Below, in pieces: positions 1-13,538 of a DNA stretch of 64,000 bases. How positions within the stretch are numbered: position 1 is the stretch's first letter; every line of letters begins with the position of its first letter. The stretch comes from Limanda limanda (Eukaryota > Chordata > Actinopteri > Pleuronectiformes > Pleuronectidae), in NCBI RefSeq assembly GCF_963576545.1, contig NC_083658.1:11214428-11278427 (forward strand), written 5' to 3'. The position numbers and the translations under genes are program-made. Under the pieces are notes generated by a model. That model saw nothing but the letters and a program-made list of their open reading frames with translations. It had not been told where the DNA came from and did no database searches.

Positions 1-3000
1 CCCGCTTCACCTCAGTGACAGTTTGACTGCATTTCTCTCCGGAAGGATCTAAAAAACTAAAACAGCAAGTTTGGGTAAAAAAAGGTTGAAGGCAGCAGTT
101 TATTCCCTTTGATAAATTTAAGTACAAGCCAAGGCATGAGAAGCAATGTATACAAAAAATTATATATTATTCAGTTTTAGCCATCAACACACACACAGTG
201 ATTCCCCGAAAAGTAGGACACAATGAAGACCACATTCTTTGCCTTTTCGTTTAGCAAGTATTTATGCTAATTGAGTTGAGGAGGCCCTGCTTTTATGTAG
301 ATCACTGCTTGTGGGATCGGTGCAATGGAACCTGAGCAGAGGGTTAACTGGATGTATTGTGGCCCGCTATCATTCGAGGCGAGCGCTGTGGGACCACTTC
401 AAAAGAAAATACGAAAAAGCCCAGAGAGTTTTTCTGAACTTTTCCATCCTTGCAACCTATATTCGGCTGCGCTCGCTGTTAACCTTTAGTCAATGATATA
501 ATCTGGATAAGTGGTGTGTGCCTTTTAATTGCCAGCCTTAATTTTAGAATAGCACTCACTAATTGAAGCCGTAAAAATGTCCTCAGGTGGCTCTTGGCGG
601 TCATAAAAGGCAAAGCATGCATACGCTAACCAGGGGGCAACGTTTTCTTTTTTACGACGAGAGTCTGTTAGCAGCCAGGTTTGCGTTTTATTTGCAGGAA
701 TCAGTCTCAGTGGAAGTATATAATCGTGTGATCTGCAATCAATGGGCCCACTTTGATGAGTCGCTTTGCCAACTGTGTCAAGAAACAACCTCGCAAAAGC
801 TGCACGCACGATCGGAGACTCCAGGAAAAACATCCCCCGGACGTGAAAGAGAATGGGCCCCAGCGACCTCAGTTGCACTCCTCGCGGCAAATGGACTGAA
901 TTAACTGTGAAAAATGTGCGGAGTGCCTCTTTAGAGCTGAAACAAGCAACCTGCTGTCGAAATGAAGAGCTCATCGAGACTGCGGTTGTGACACACAATT
1001 CAATCAAACCCCTCGTCCACAAATATAGTCGGTAACGAAGGTATAAACAAATTGCAAAGCACATGTCGAAAGATTACATGCGCTTAATGAATAACTGTCT
1101 GGTGAGAGAGTTAGTGTGTTGTAATATATTTGGCAGGACCAGTAATTATAAAACTAGGCCATATTGCAATGGGAGATAATTAACGGTAGCCCGTCCCTGG
1201 GAGGTTTTTCTGGAGTGGGGGAGGCTTTGACACAGCCTATTCAATTATGTCCTTCCCTGTGGGTCTGGAGAGCTAGAATATAGAATATCTAAATTAGGCA
1301 CATGACAAATCTCTCATTGAGTCAGATGAAGCAGGTCACGAGTGGCAAGGTGGCCGTCAAGTTGAGGGAGCAAATCGACTTTGGAGCCAGCTCGTGGGTA
1401 GAGAGAAAGTTAACACAAGGTTGCGGACTTGTTTTTTTGTGTTCGGGAATACAGTTAGCGCTTGAATATAAAAGTGAGATCTCCGTTTTTTATCTAGCCG
1501 TTCCTAAAGATTCACCAGGCTGGAAAGCATTCATATCATCTAATATGATCTGCACTGCAATGCTCGGGACAAGGAAATATACGACGACAGGAGGAAAAGG
1601 GCACCAGCATGAACCAGATCAATTAATGAGATGCTGGAAACCACTCAAAATTGCCTATTGATTTCTGTGCAGCGTGTGTGGAGCTAATTGCATTGGAAAT
1701 TCCTACAATGTCAGGATTATAAGTTTGCCCCCCCCCCCCCAAACGATGCTCACGAGCTGATGGGATTTAATAAGGCCGCTATTATAGGAAAGATGTTAGC
1801 CGCGACACTTACACCTGAGATGTCGGTGCTTGGAGTATAATGGCGTAAATTGGTTTTGCGTAAATGGATGCAACACAAAGTCCAGAGTGTAGCGAGAGAA
1901 GGAAAAAATTACTCACATGATGAAAGTTTATGAGGCATATTGAATAAAAATTTCATCCGGGAGCAATTTGTTTAAGCCAATAAAAATGCTATATTCATTA
2001 TTATCAGCATGGTTGCTGAAAACCTAAGGTTACTCCCGATATCTCATATGTTTCAGAAAAGTATTTTACACTGTAAGCAAATAAGTGGAAAACTGGAAAT
2101 CTAATGGTAGAGATGTTTCATTGAAGAGTCTTTTTTTCCCCCAGATCAGCAATAAAACATGTCCTCAATTTTTTTTTTTTGCAGTATCCAGCACATCATA
2201 GACAAAGAAATGGGTCATTTATATCAACGCGGGAATTCAAGACATCACATTTGACCCTCTATGCATAGCCCTTTCAACACCTGCACATTGGATAGCCAGC
2301 TAAAAATAATTCCTGGAGCAGGGGACGACTGCGAGGTGCTTGTACACGCGGTTCAAAGGCATTGTTATACACTTCTTTCATGGTAGAAGTGATGAATGGG
2401 GTATGTAAATACTGAATCTATCCATTAAACAGAGAAATATGAAGAGAGCCATTAAAAGTTTGACATGAGGAGCAATGTTGGTGCAGGAACGGCCGAGGAC
2501 AAAAAACTGTATTTCTAGTTCATATATCAGTGTTTCTAACAGATTAAGATTTTCAGTTTCTTCGCAATTTCTCGCATGGAATATCCTTCATTTCTAAGAA
2601 AAATAATAGACTGGCGAGTTTCACATGAAAGTTCTCTTTTTCTGGCCATTTTGAGAGTATAATCGAACCTACAAATGTGATGCTCCAGATCAACTCAACT
2701 AGCTCAAAGGAAGACGATTTTTGTAGCTTCTCTCACCAGCTAAACAGTTTTCAGCTGTGCTAACATAATTGCCAAGAGTTTTCAAGGGTTTTCTAATCAT
2801 CCATTAGTCGTCTTAGGTAATTAGCAAACACAATGTACCATCAGTACACTGGAGTGACAGTTCCTGGAAATGGGCCTCTATACACCTATGTAGATATTTC
2901 ATTAAAAACCAGACGTTTCCACCTAGAATATTCATTTACCACATTAACAATGTTTAGAGTGTAATTCTGATTAATTTAATGTTATCTTCATTGAAACAAA

Positions 3001-5460
3001 CTGTATGAGAGAACGTCATTGCATTTGACCTTTGGGTGAATACGCAACTGCGGCTGGAACGATGAAGTCTGACTGTCTACAAGGATGGTAAAAATCTTTA
3101 AGCGTTAAGGAGCAAAACACCAACGTAGAGGTGACAGATTGAGTGTAAAAATTACCTATAGTCCTTTTTATTCCACTGCAGGGCATAAACCGTCATTTTT
3201 TATTCTAATTTCAGCTCCTGTTAAGTTCTCTCCCCTCCCTTAAATACTGTGGAAAGCCTCACACTCTTGGTTCATCCCAGTAGGTGTATACAGAGGGAGT
3301 ACTAATATGGGCATAGCTGTGGTTGTGTTGTCTCTGTTGTCGTTGCTAGATCAAGATTGGCAGCGCAGTTGGCAACCCCCTTTGACCATACCTGGTACCA
3401 TCCCCACGCCTAAGATCTGGGGACTCATCGCCAAAAGCAAATGGCGAGCAGGGTAAACAAAAGGAAAAACCTGTGTTACGTGCGAACCTGCAGTGAAAAG
3501 AGAGCAGAGGGTCAGACAGGTGAGCGGATTTTAAAGGCAGAGTTACCAAGCTTTAGAAAATCTGCATCTGTGCGAGTTCTTCAATTCATCCTTGAACAAC
3601 CGGCTAAATAAAGACAGGCTGGGATCTGGACTAATTAGTGAGAACTTGAGTGCCTTTTTTTAATCTCAGTTAGCATTGGCTGAGATGAGCACAAGACGGC
3701 ACAGAGTGTTTATTTTATGCAAGCATCTCATTATGCGAGAAATCAAATGTTGTGCCTGAAAATGAAATGAAATGGAAAGAAAAAAAAATGCCTGAGTTTC
3801 CCGGGCTCACAATAAGTGTTTGTCACAATTTTATCCAACTAGTAGAACTGTCAGTTCCCAAAAGGAGAAATAATGTACCCTGTTCTCCCCCCACCCCCCG
3901 AAGTACCGCAGTGTCCTGGCTGATGTCGCAGCCACCTCTTCCATTGTTCCGGGGAATAATTCGGAGCCCTCCTCTGATGTGACAATGCAAATTACGAGTT
4001 CGACTCTTGTCTCCACTGGCTAATGATGTGGCGGCGGATGAGTGGATGTTCATTTACAGCGAGCCACGTTCAAAGCCACGGCAAAGACGACACATCCCCC
4101 CCACATAAAGCTGAATGGTATTCTCTGTAATCTCATCTCACTGCACTAAATCTGAGCAGTTTCAAAGAAGCGTGCAGCCGTATAAGCATGTGCAAGAAGT
4201 CCGACCATTAAACGTATGGCTGGATTTCTTCTCTGGATTCAGGGGAAGCAAAACATAAAAAGGCAGCCCGGAATAACCACTTGGGAGCAAACGCCACTGA
4301 TATTTCATAATTCTGTTAAGTAAGTTATATTTAGCCTCATTAATTAATCACTTAAAAATCATTATATTAAATGAATCTCCCTTAAAAGTCCAACCATTTA
4401 CCACAGGGGGATTTTGCAGAATGGCTTGGTGCTTCCTTGGATAGCCGAGATACTTTATAATAATTTGGAGGAACGGAAACTTTCCTCGAATGCAACCTTG
4501 GCTTTCCAGAATGTCCCACTTACTCTACTCTGAATCCGTCCCTTGGCAACCCTTATTATTGTTTGGTCAAAAACGCATTCTAGACACCCTGGCTTAAAAC
4601 TGAGAACAACAAAAGACGTTCACCTGCCGCTGTTAATGCTTTTAATGAGCATTGTGTGAACTCGTTTTTGCTCGTGAATATTGGATGTTCATTTATATTT
4701 CAAAAGTCTCACACTCCAGCCCTGAGCACTTGGCTCATTTCTCAAGGAAAGTAGCATGTAAAGCAACCACGTGCGAAAAGAAATTGCAGCTAATGTATTC
4801 TGTTTGGGTTTTTTAAGCCTTAAACTTAACGCTCAAAGTGTAAGTCCTCATCAGCGTATAGATCCTCGACTGACATTAAAGGAACGGAGGACTGTATCGA
4901 CGCTGTGGCAGCACCTCGAGATCCAGGGGACATTTGCCGGTTCAGATCTGCTTCAGAACACGACGATATGAAGCTTATTCCAGTGCAAAGCTCACAGCGG
5001 CGTTCGACAGATCTGGTGTTCTATTCATCACCGACAGGGCAGCTTGCTGTTTTTATCTCTTGACATCACTCAGAGGCCGTATCAATCCTCTGCAGAGGAC
5101 CTGGCTGAACTTCCCCGACAGTATTTCACTTCTTTATTTCAGCAGGTTTCTTTTTTGTTCATACCAAGGTCAGGGGACCATGCCATCAAAACGTCTCCTT
5201 CCTCCTCGTGTCTACTCGTCTTCGGATTGCGAATCACAAATCCTTTTGCAACAGCTAACTAACTCTTCTATGCCACTTCAAAAAAAGCCATCGTCATTTG
5301 AAGTCGGCACGCGGTGGCATTTTGTTTGTTTATCCGGCAGTCGAAAATCGCCACATCAACGGCACTGTTAGCTGTTTCATTAAGCTAATGCTATTGATTA
5401 TGACAACAAGGCACAGGGATTCGGATGAGTGGGGGGCGGAACATAGGGAGCGCTACACAT
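1..5460. other. Intergenic, no recognised gene
   Basis: Ordinary AT-rich unique-looking sequence. The longest frame (minus strand, 525-1064, 179 codons) has no recognisable domain or splice context. Stretches such as 1780-2110 and 2800-3000 are complex and could hold regulatory DNA, but I see nothing specific. Confidence 0.6.
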
Positions 5461-5661
5461 AAGAGGCGCCCTCTACCAGGGCGTTGCTTTTGATTCTTGC
5501 TGCGCCAGGCCCTGTGTGCTTATTTTTTTTACCCCAAATCAGAACATCAAAAAAGAAAACAAAGAGAATACGTGAGCTAATCAATAAATGAGGCCTTACG
5601 TCTGGAGCTGACTGACAAGATGAATGATTGAAGAGAATAAGATATGAACAGCAAGTGGTGA

Positions 5662-5675
5662 CCAGCAGGTGGCGG
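5662..5675 (+). promoter_or_regulatory. CTCF-like motif
   Basis: CCAGCAGGTGGCGG matches the CTCF core CCASYAGRKGGCRS at all 14 positions. A weaker minus-strand match lies at 5466-5479 (12 of 14). Occupancy is unknown. Confidence 0.5.
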
Positions 5676-6052
5676 GTGGCATGTGGCAAAATCCCCCTCG
5701 TGCCTCTGTCCTCCAACCTCCAACGCGTTGTAAATCAGAGAGAAAGTGAATGAATGAGGTGTCAGAAAACACGTGGGGCCGGCACACAAGCCCCGTCATG
5801 TCTCCACTGTGTGTGGGTGTGTGGGTGTCTTCCGCAAAAAAGGAGGGAGGGTGAGCGGCAGTGGCTGTTTCTCCCTCCTGTGACAGCTCCACGCTCCTTC
5901 TCCTGTGAGCCAGATTCTGCTCTGCTTGGGGCAACAGTGACACACACACACAGGCCGGTACGCTGACTCGCACGCACTGGCATCCAGTGGATCTTTTTTT
6001 GCTTTTCTGCCTTGCAGAATCGCACAGACACACACACATGCTGCGGAGTGAC

Positions 6053-6078
6053 GGGCGCCTGAGACAGCTCAGGCGCCC
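6053..6078. other. Perfect 11-bp GC-rich hairpin
   Basis: gggcgcctgag (6053-6063) and ctcaggcgccc (6068-6078) are exact reverse complements around the loop acag. No following T-run and no adjacent gene are seen, so it is not an intrinsic terminator. Function unknown. Confidence 0.75.
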
Positions 6079-7260
6079 AGCAGGAGTCACAGAGGCGGTG
6101 TGCCAAGTTCTAGCCTCTGCTCTGTTCCACCCCAGCAGTACGCCTTGAGAAAGGCCTCGCTTGACACACTGTTCAGTATAGATAATATATGACTTACTAT
6201 GTGAATACTGGCAATAGAGGACGTTATGTTCCTGTCAGCAAGGCACAGCTGTGGATCACAGTTATTCACTCAATCAACATATGATTAAGATGAGGCTAAA
6301 TTTAGGACATCTATATATGCACTTCATACACCCACATAATTAGAAATTCACAAATCTCTTCGTGCAGGGACATGCAAACGACCAGTGCGTATACAAAAAA
6401 GGAATTTGCATGTGCAGCATCATAATGCAGTTATGCATATTGCATGTGGAATTTGTCTCCGGCAGCGTGGATAATTGTGCTTGAACTAACACCTGCATGC
6501 TTAAATAAAGTCGGACATCTTGAGTAAGCTGCGTCTTTGTCGTTGAACAAACAGCCCGGATGAGAAGCTCGGTATCGATTTCATCTGTGTGCAATCTGCG
6601 CGTGTTTGTCCAAGATTACCTCTTCATGTGTGTTTCGAACAAAAGGCTTTAGGGAATTGCTATTGTTTATGAAGACAAAAAAAAGGGAAAAAAGAAAACC
6701 TTCAAGACGCCTGACAGGGGGAAAGACAAAGGCCAACTCTGCGCCGCTAACTCTGAAAGTGGGAGCTCCGACTGCTTAGTCCACTGAGCTGAAACCCCAC
6801 TGAATTGTGGATATTACCCATTATTCCAGGCTTCCTGAACCCGAGGAGCCGCTGCTTCAATAAATACACAATTCAGTTTAGAATTCTTCATGTTTTAAAA
6901 GCTTTCTCACTCAAAATGGGAGTTAGTAGCTGGATTTAAATAACAGCAAATTACTTTTTGGAAATTTAAGCTGCGACTATCAGTACTGTACTTCTCTCAG
7001 ACCATTAAACTCATTTCCAAGCTGCTGTTTTAAGGTTGAAAAGTTATATTTTCTGTTGGTTTCATTGTCTTTTATTCTTTTGGCAAGGTCGCTCACTTTT
7101 GGATGCACAACACCCCTGAACAAAACCTCGATAGTGAAGGTTATGACACAAGATGTTACAGAGCAACCTTGAATAACCGTTGTTTAGTTGTACAGAGAGA
7201 ATGATTTGTATCTGTCCAGCTAACCTCCTCAGGCCAAAGACTTCAAATGCCAGTTGTTGG

Positions 7261-7274
7261 CCAGCAGGGGGCGA
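7261..7274 (+). promoter_or_regulatory. CTCF-like motif
   Basis: CCAGCAGGGGGCGA matches the CTCF core at 13 of 14 positions, including the central AGGGGGCG that contributes most to binding. It points the same way as the 5662 site. Confidence 0.5.
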
Positions 7275-10200
7275 GTTTGAGGCTGGAGCTTGTGCGCAGT
7301 TCACGCATAAAGACATTTATCATTGTATTTTACTGTCACTCTGGGGTTGTACTCGTGGCTAGAAGGTACATGAAGCTACAGTGCATTTGGGAATCCATCC
7401 ATGTATTTATGAGCTTCAAAGAATATGTTGTATAAGCAGTTCACCTAGAGCGTTATATGTATGTCACCAGTTTTATTCCTAGTTTAATTCAGGTTTAGGC
7501 CAGAAGGTATTTTATATGAGAGCTGATGTAAAACACAACACACATTGCATCACTATTTTAAATGGTTAAATCCAGTTCACAATAATAAAATTGCAACAGA
7601 ACTCTACATAGAGTCAACAATGGGGTAAGAACACCTCAGAAATATCTCCAGACTCAACAAAAAACGTTTTAACTCACACAAAGTCTCGCCCAACTCCCAA
7701 ATTCTGTTTTATTTCAATCAAATTAAGAGAAAAGTAGGTGCTTACAGGTTATTTTTGACTCTAGAAGCCACATTCTGATGGAGAAAACATTGCAGATCTC
7801 ATTATCTTTTCAAGCAAAGACTTTAAATCAAAGGCATTTTAGACGGAGAAAGAAAAAGTTATGCTTATCATCACAATTTTATCACTTGTGGGCGAGAAAT
7901 AAGTGTTTTGCGCTTAATCCAAAACAGCTGAATGTGCTCCGGGGCCTCATATTGACCGTTGCCGGAAGGGGGTTTATCAAATGGTGTTCTGGTGTTAAAA
8001 GCAACCAAATGTCAGCCTCAGGTTGGGAGGAAGATTTCTACATCTCCTTGGGGGATGTCTCCATTAATAGGCGATGGATCTAAAGTGTCAGCGTTTTTCA
8101 GCTTGTTGCTTCATTCCTGGCTGGTGCTGCTGCCAGCGTCTGGGGCCGTTGTCAGGGCGATGTTTGCTCCTTTTTTTAGAGCCTCCCATCAGGGTCATTT
8201 GTGTGAATCTGGCTGCTCTCTCCAATTCGTCGGGGTCTCCTCTCTCTGTCAGGATTTGTATTCTCATCTCGTCAGCTCGTCTTTTTGTGCGTATACGTCC
8301 GATGTGACTGAACTGGACAATACGGTGGGACTCCTGTTCCGGGGCATTGGGTTTGGAAAAATGACAGGAGCATTCATCAACTCCCATCCTCAGGAGACGG
8401 CGACCAGGGGTTACACCCACCTGTTAAAGTCTGTGATGGCAATTACACCATAATAGCCCATCAACAAGGCTTGCACTTGAAATATAAGCCATGTAATGTG
8501 TCTGTAATAAGATATAATTAACAGAAAAGTCATGGTTTCCCACAAACCCGTAATGTCACCTTCTTCAAAATATAATGAAATGCAGTAGAATATCAGGCTA
8601 ATCAAAGGTCTGGGTACAAATAAGCAGTGGCCCCCATATGGAGCAATCGCCAATTGCTTAGCTGAGCCCGGCGTTAACCTCATGTAGTAGCGACAGTGAT
8701 AACAAGATGAGATCTGTCCGATTGGAATCAGCCGGTGATCAGTCGATGGTATTGAACATCAGCTTCTTAATGGTTTATCAGAGCGGTAGGTCGCGGTGTC
8801 TGGTAAAAAACTGCAAACCGTCCTCTTTTTTTTTTGTCCACTGGCGGCAGAGGTGTAGAGACAAACAGCCCTAATCAGTCACAGTCAGGTGAAAGGGGGG
8901 GGCAGCTATTAGCACATCTGCTAACCGGTTGTCTGGGAATTTAGTTGCGAGAACAATCACTCAGCTTCTTAAGGCACTGATCGAGACGCTGATCAAATCA
9001 TGCAGAACCCACTACTATAGCATAAATACTATATTGTTTTATGTGGTAAATCAAAGGTGACACGTCCAGTAAAAGTGAAAAAACAAAGCTTTCAGAGAAG
9101 GAAGACGTGAGATACTATCGAAATATGGTATTAACGGTTTGTTTTTGGATCAATAGTGACAGAAACAGGAGGAATGAAAGAAAAGCAGTGTTTGTATATC
9201 AGAGAAATCAATGTACTTTTTTGTCTTTTTTAATGAATTGTGATTTATTCGTGTGTATTGTAGGATTTGTGTCTCTGTTGTTTGATCCTTGAGTTATACA
9301 TTTACTTAGTTACTGTATGTAACTAAATTATCATTTTCATGTACCTTCCTTGAGTAGATTTATTTCCAGGCACTGAACACTTTTCCTGCACTACACATTT
9401 GCGAGTATTTGGACTTGGAAAGGAAAGGGGAATTAGTTCAGTGATCTAACTGGTGAGGACAGGTTAACATAAGAACAAATTGATTTGGTGGAGGCCACCT
9501 CCGAGACTCCACCTTTAATATAACAATGTATTTTCCGTGGCATCATCTGCTGCATTATTTATGAATATAACAGAATCTGTACTATTGCATTACAGAGAAA
9601 ATGCAACAGACACAGTTAAGTAAACGATGCAGGTGACTGTTGCATTAAGGAACAGGCTAAACTCTCAAAGTACTTTGACTTAAGACTACTTTAAAAGTAG
9701 GAGAGTTTATGCGGCATCTTTACTTTGACTTGAGTTCATTTTTGTACATGTATTTGTAATCTAACTTAAGGTAATGTTTAAGCTCTTCCTCCACCACTGC
9801 AGTTTGCATGCCCTGTATTTAAACCTCTTTATCTAGACAACATGCACCAAGTCTTTTGTCATGTCCATCGTGCACTGCCAATGTCCTATCCAGAACTGTC
9901 CATCCCTCTATTTTCTTGATTTGAACAACTAGGACATTGGCTGAACAAAACAATCACTTTGCTCCTATAGGGACACACAGGCATGGGGAGGAAGCGAAAA
10001 CCCCAAGAAGAGACGGAGATATAAATAACCTTCTTCCTCTAAGGGAGAGTGATTACAATTTCTCTCTTTAAACCCCTCAGCCCTATGGGGTCGTAATCAA
10101 GACATACCCTTGCACCTATAGTGATTTATAGTTTACACTCCTCCTTGCAATCAATAGATTGATGAGATTCCACAGTTGTGATTGAACAACAACAACGAAA

Positions 10201-10659
10201 GTCTTTCCGTGACTTTACCCACAACAAATGATAATGAATCTTCTCTTTCGCCTCGGTGATAGCTCTCGCCACATCCTTTATCTGTTCATTTACTCTCCCA
10301 ACAAGTTATGTCCCTTTATGCTTTTTTTTCCCCGAAGACATCCTGCAAGCCCCATTACAGTTAAATAAGCTCTTTTAGAAATGTTGGTTTAATGGACGGA
10401 CATCCCCTCAAGATTTCCATTTATTCCATATCCAATATAGTTTTATCAAACGTTTTGGTGCCATCATTTGACAAATTATTCATGAACGCCACATAAAAGA
10501 AGGAGAACAAGGGAGAATCTATGAAAATATAGTTTCTAAATATATATTTAAAGCCAGACAGGAGCACATGGCAGGCAGTGAATTAATGTCAGAACTCCTC
10601 CTCTTATTAAAATTAACTGCTGTCCTGAGTCATCAAGTTGAAACGCAGGGATTTTTTTT

Positions 10660-10680
10660 GGGGGGGGGGGGGGGGGGGGG
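10660..10680 (+). repeat. Run of 21 G
   Basis: An uninterrupted G tract preceded by eight T. It can form a G-quadruplex and is prone to length error in sequencing. Confidence 0.95.
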
Positions 10681-10952
10681 CTGTATCGTCATGAGCAACC
10701 TGAGCAAAACCCCCATGCACCATCAGCACTCCTTACACACGTCCGCCAGGTGAAGGTTGACAAGTTCAATTTTGTTTTTTCTCTTTTACAAGCTGATGTC
10801 AATGACAATGGCGTAAGTGCCGCGGTGCAGTTGTGTAGGAGGACTGCAGGAGTGGTTCACCGGGGAAAATGGGACACCAGCATAAACACCACAGAGATCA
10901 GGCCATTGTTTCTGCCGCTAAATATACGGAATTCAGCTTCCTGTGGCTGCAC

Positions 10953-11020
10953 CCACACACACACACACACACACAGACAGAGAGAGAGAAAGAGAGAGAG
11001 AGAGAGGGGGGAGGAGGGGG
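10953..11020 (+). repeat. Compound (AC)n-(AG)n microsatellite
   Basis: An AC tract of about 22 bases switches directly to an AG tract and a G-rich tail. Short frames across it are repeat artefacts. Confidence 0.95.
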
Positions 11021-12026
11021 AGAATGACATTAACCAGCCCTGAGAGAGGCGTATTTTCTCCTGCTTGACTCACAGGCTTTTAATGCCCTCTTGCTGTCAC
11101 ACAGTAAACTGCATTTTAAATACTTCACACACACACACATTCATCCTCGACTGTACACGTGATCAATAGGCATTTTTTTGATCATGTTGATATTTCAAGG
11201 GGATAAATGTGCCGTGGCCTTTTAAAAGGTGAAGATGGAGTTTGCACGTCTCCTGCTGCTTCATCCTCCCACAGTTACAATAAAAACATACAGGTAGTGA
11301 ATGCAGGTGAATCGTTTCATGTATTTTTACATTTGATCTTTTTCTAGCATTTTAATTCAAGCATAATTTATCTAGGACGTCTCTCGCCTAGTCACATTTT
11401 TGAATGGCTGTTCATCTGTATTCTGAGGGGGTCCACCCACAGATTGAAAATAAAGATGGACGACATAACAGATCCCTCAAAGTGAACCCAAAGCATCTCC
11501 ATCGCCACCTGATGGATGCCTGCAGAACAGGTCGTCACCCCTGCCTTCTTATTGTTAGTGGGTGGGACATGGGTCAAACTAAAAAGTCCAAAGCATGCGT
11601 CAAATATATTTCTCTCAAAGACGGTTTCTGTCATTTTTCTGAGTAGCTCTTAGCACACCGATGTTTGTTTAAGTTAGATTTCTCAGAATTAATGCTATAA
11701 AAACGGGTTGAAACATCACGATTAACAGCTGAGACTGACATGCGATTGGTTAAGCACGTGTCATTGGCTGGATAGCGTCGCGCCACACCGTGATTACACA
11801 GACTTTGCCAAATTACACATTTTGTGTGTAAGTACAGTAAATATCATCCAAGAGTGATGGTCATGCAATGAAGCATTATCAGTTATTGGGAGGTATTTCA
11901 ATGATGTTGCCTTGTTGCTTTAGCTTAGCGTAGCATTGGCTTACTTATAACAAAACAAATTCATCGCCATACTTTTAAAAATGAAACGCATTCCTTTTGC
12001 CTTTTGACCAGGCTAGCTGCCTAAAG

Positions 12027-12150
12027 CAGGGGTTTTCAACTTGTTTTGTCCCAGGGACCACGATTCTGACTAGAAAGTAATCCGCGGCCCACTGATGTTC
12101 CTACGCGAGCGTGTGCCTTTGTGTGTGTGTGTGTGTGCGTGCGTGCATGT
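12027..12150. mobile_element. Probable end of a decayed hAT-like element
   Basis: The stretch caggggttttcaacttgttt followed by gtcccagggaccacg resembles the terminus of hAT elements of the 'caggggt..tcaac' type. I could not find the matching opposite end or a target duplication. Downstream sequence to about 12800 (with the doubled motif aaaaacctcaaacaaa at 12199 and 12231) may belong to the same relic. A TG repeat interrupts it at 12119. Confidence 0.4.
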
Positions 12151-13519
12151 GGATAGAAGGAAGTTTTAAAATTCGGTTTTCCATGTTGGTTTCATTTAAA
12201 AACCTCAAACAAATCTAGATATATCTACTTAAAAACCTCAAACAAAGCTAGAAAAATCTGTGTAAAAAAACAAAAACGGTTGATTTTCCGTGCTTAAGAA
12301 TTGAAAACAAAAATTAAAATGCAGTTTGTAGTTGTACTGCATCTCAGAACCATATGTACATCAATATATAACATTCATGACTTAAATGTTCAGACATGTA
12401 GCTGACATGTTGTTAGAATATTAAAGTAACGGTGATCAATAACAATCAACATAAACTGGGGCTACAACTGAAGAGGAAAGATGACAAAGTAATGCGGAAT
12501 ATGTCACAAATGATAATCATACAATATCACACAAACAATTGAGGCCTACTTAAGTTTAACCTCATGATCACTCATGAAGAGTAATCTGGAAATGCTGTTT
12601 CTCAGTGCAGCCTCGCCGAGCTGTGAGCGTGGGTGCCTGCTACCTCACACAGCAGCTGAGCTGTGACACGGCATAACCTTTGCTGCAATGGCCGTGATGA
12701 ACCAGACCACGCCAATTGCCAAAAAGTGCAACAGGATCATAGGAACGAGTTGATGTGCCCGTATATACCACATATAGCGAGTGACTCATCTGCGGATTCA
12801 GGATTCCTGCGAGACCCTTTGTATCTGAGAAGAAATTAAGTTCATAAAATAGGCCCCCGTAACATGTGACTCACAGTGTCACATGGTCCGTGGTGTGATC
12901 TCACAAGAACCCCACGGATTGAGTCACATGCTTCTCCCTGCTGACCATGTATTTGGGCCGTGAGATGTAATTTAGCCTCTCTCCGGAGACAGTCGGCATT
13001 GGGTTTGCGATCGCCCCCCTGTGATAGATTCACACTTTGGTCACACGCGTGTTTAATTATAGCCGGTTTTAGGTTTCTGTAGTGGCGAGCTGACAGTATA
13101 GATGAGAATAACGAGAACACATTTTCCAAAGAAACCGCTCCGTGTCAAAACAAACCCACAAATGCAGAGATAACGAGCTGCAGAGGCTGCCTGCGTTACT
13201 TAAAGTAATATAAGGGACATAAAAGGACGGATTCCTTGATGGATACCACTGTAGTGCATGTGACCAGAGATTTAAAAATAACTTATGCTGCCTAAACATA
13301 TGTTCCTTCAGGCCGAGGGATTTAATGACTCACCCAAGACGAGGAGCAACAGATAAAAGCCTTTCTTCCCCTCTCTCTATCTCTCTCTCTCTCCCTCTCA
13401 CCAGAGCATAGGATCATTTACTCCACACTGCAGCTCAGTGCAGATGATTTTTCAATTTTCATGTACCTCCTGGGTTTTTTTCTGAAACACATGGAGACTT
13501 CTTGCCCTGAGTAATGGCT

Positions 13520-13538
13520 CCCCCCCCCCCCCCCCCCC
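13520..13538 (+). repeat. Run of 19 C
   Basis: Uninterrupted homopolymer. Similar C runs occur at 1728-1740, 14324-14337, 16049-16066 and 58507-58532 (the last with two breaks). Confidence 0.95.

Larger units (their letters stand above)
7275..12026. other. Intergenic, no recognised gene
   Basis: Apart from the G run and the AC/AG repeat, only weak repeat-like wording is seen (for example tactttgacttaag and tactttgacttgag at 9670 and 9720, and a small palindrome around 9316). Open frames are short and unrecognised. Confidence 0.55.

Noticed and set aside
525..1064. 179-codon minus-strand frame
   Set aside because: Longest non-slitrk6 frames of this size are expected by chance in 64 kb; no domain, no splice or promoter context.
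5596..6090. 164-codon minus-strand frame rich in Cys/Val/His
   Set aside because: Composition comes from short CA/TG tracts; it overlaps several other repeat-driven frames.
7959..8453. 164-codon plus-strand frame
   Set aside because: Unrecognised, no conserved motif, overlapped by equally open frames on the other strand.
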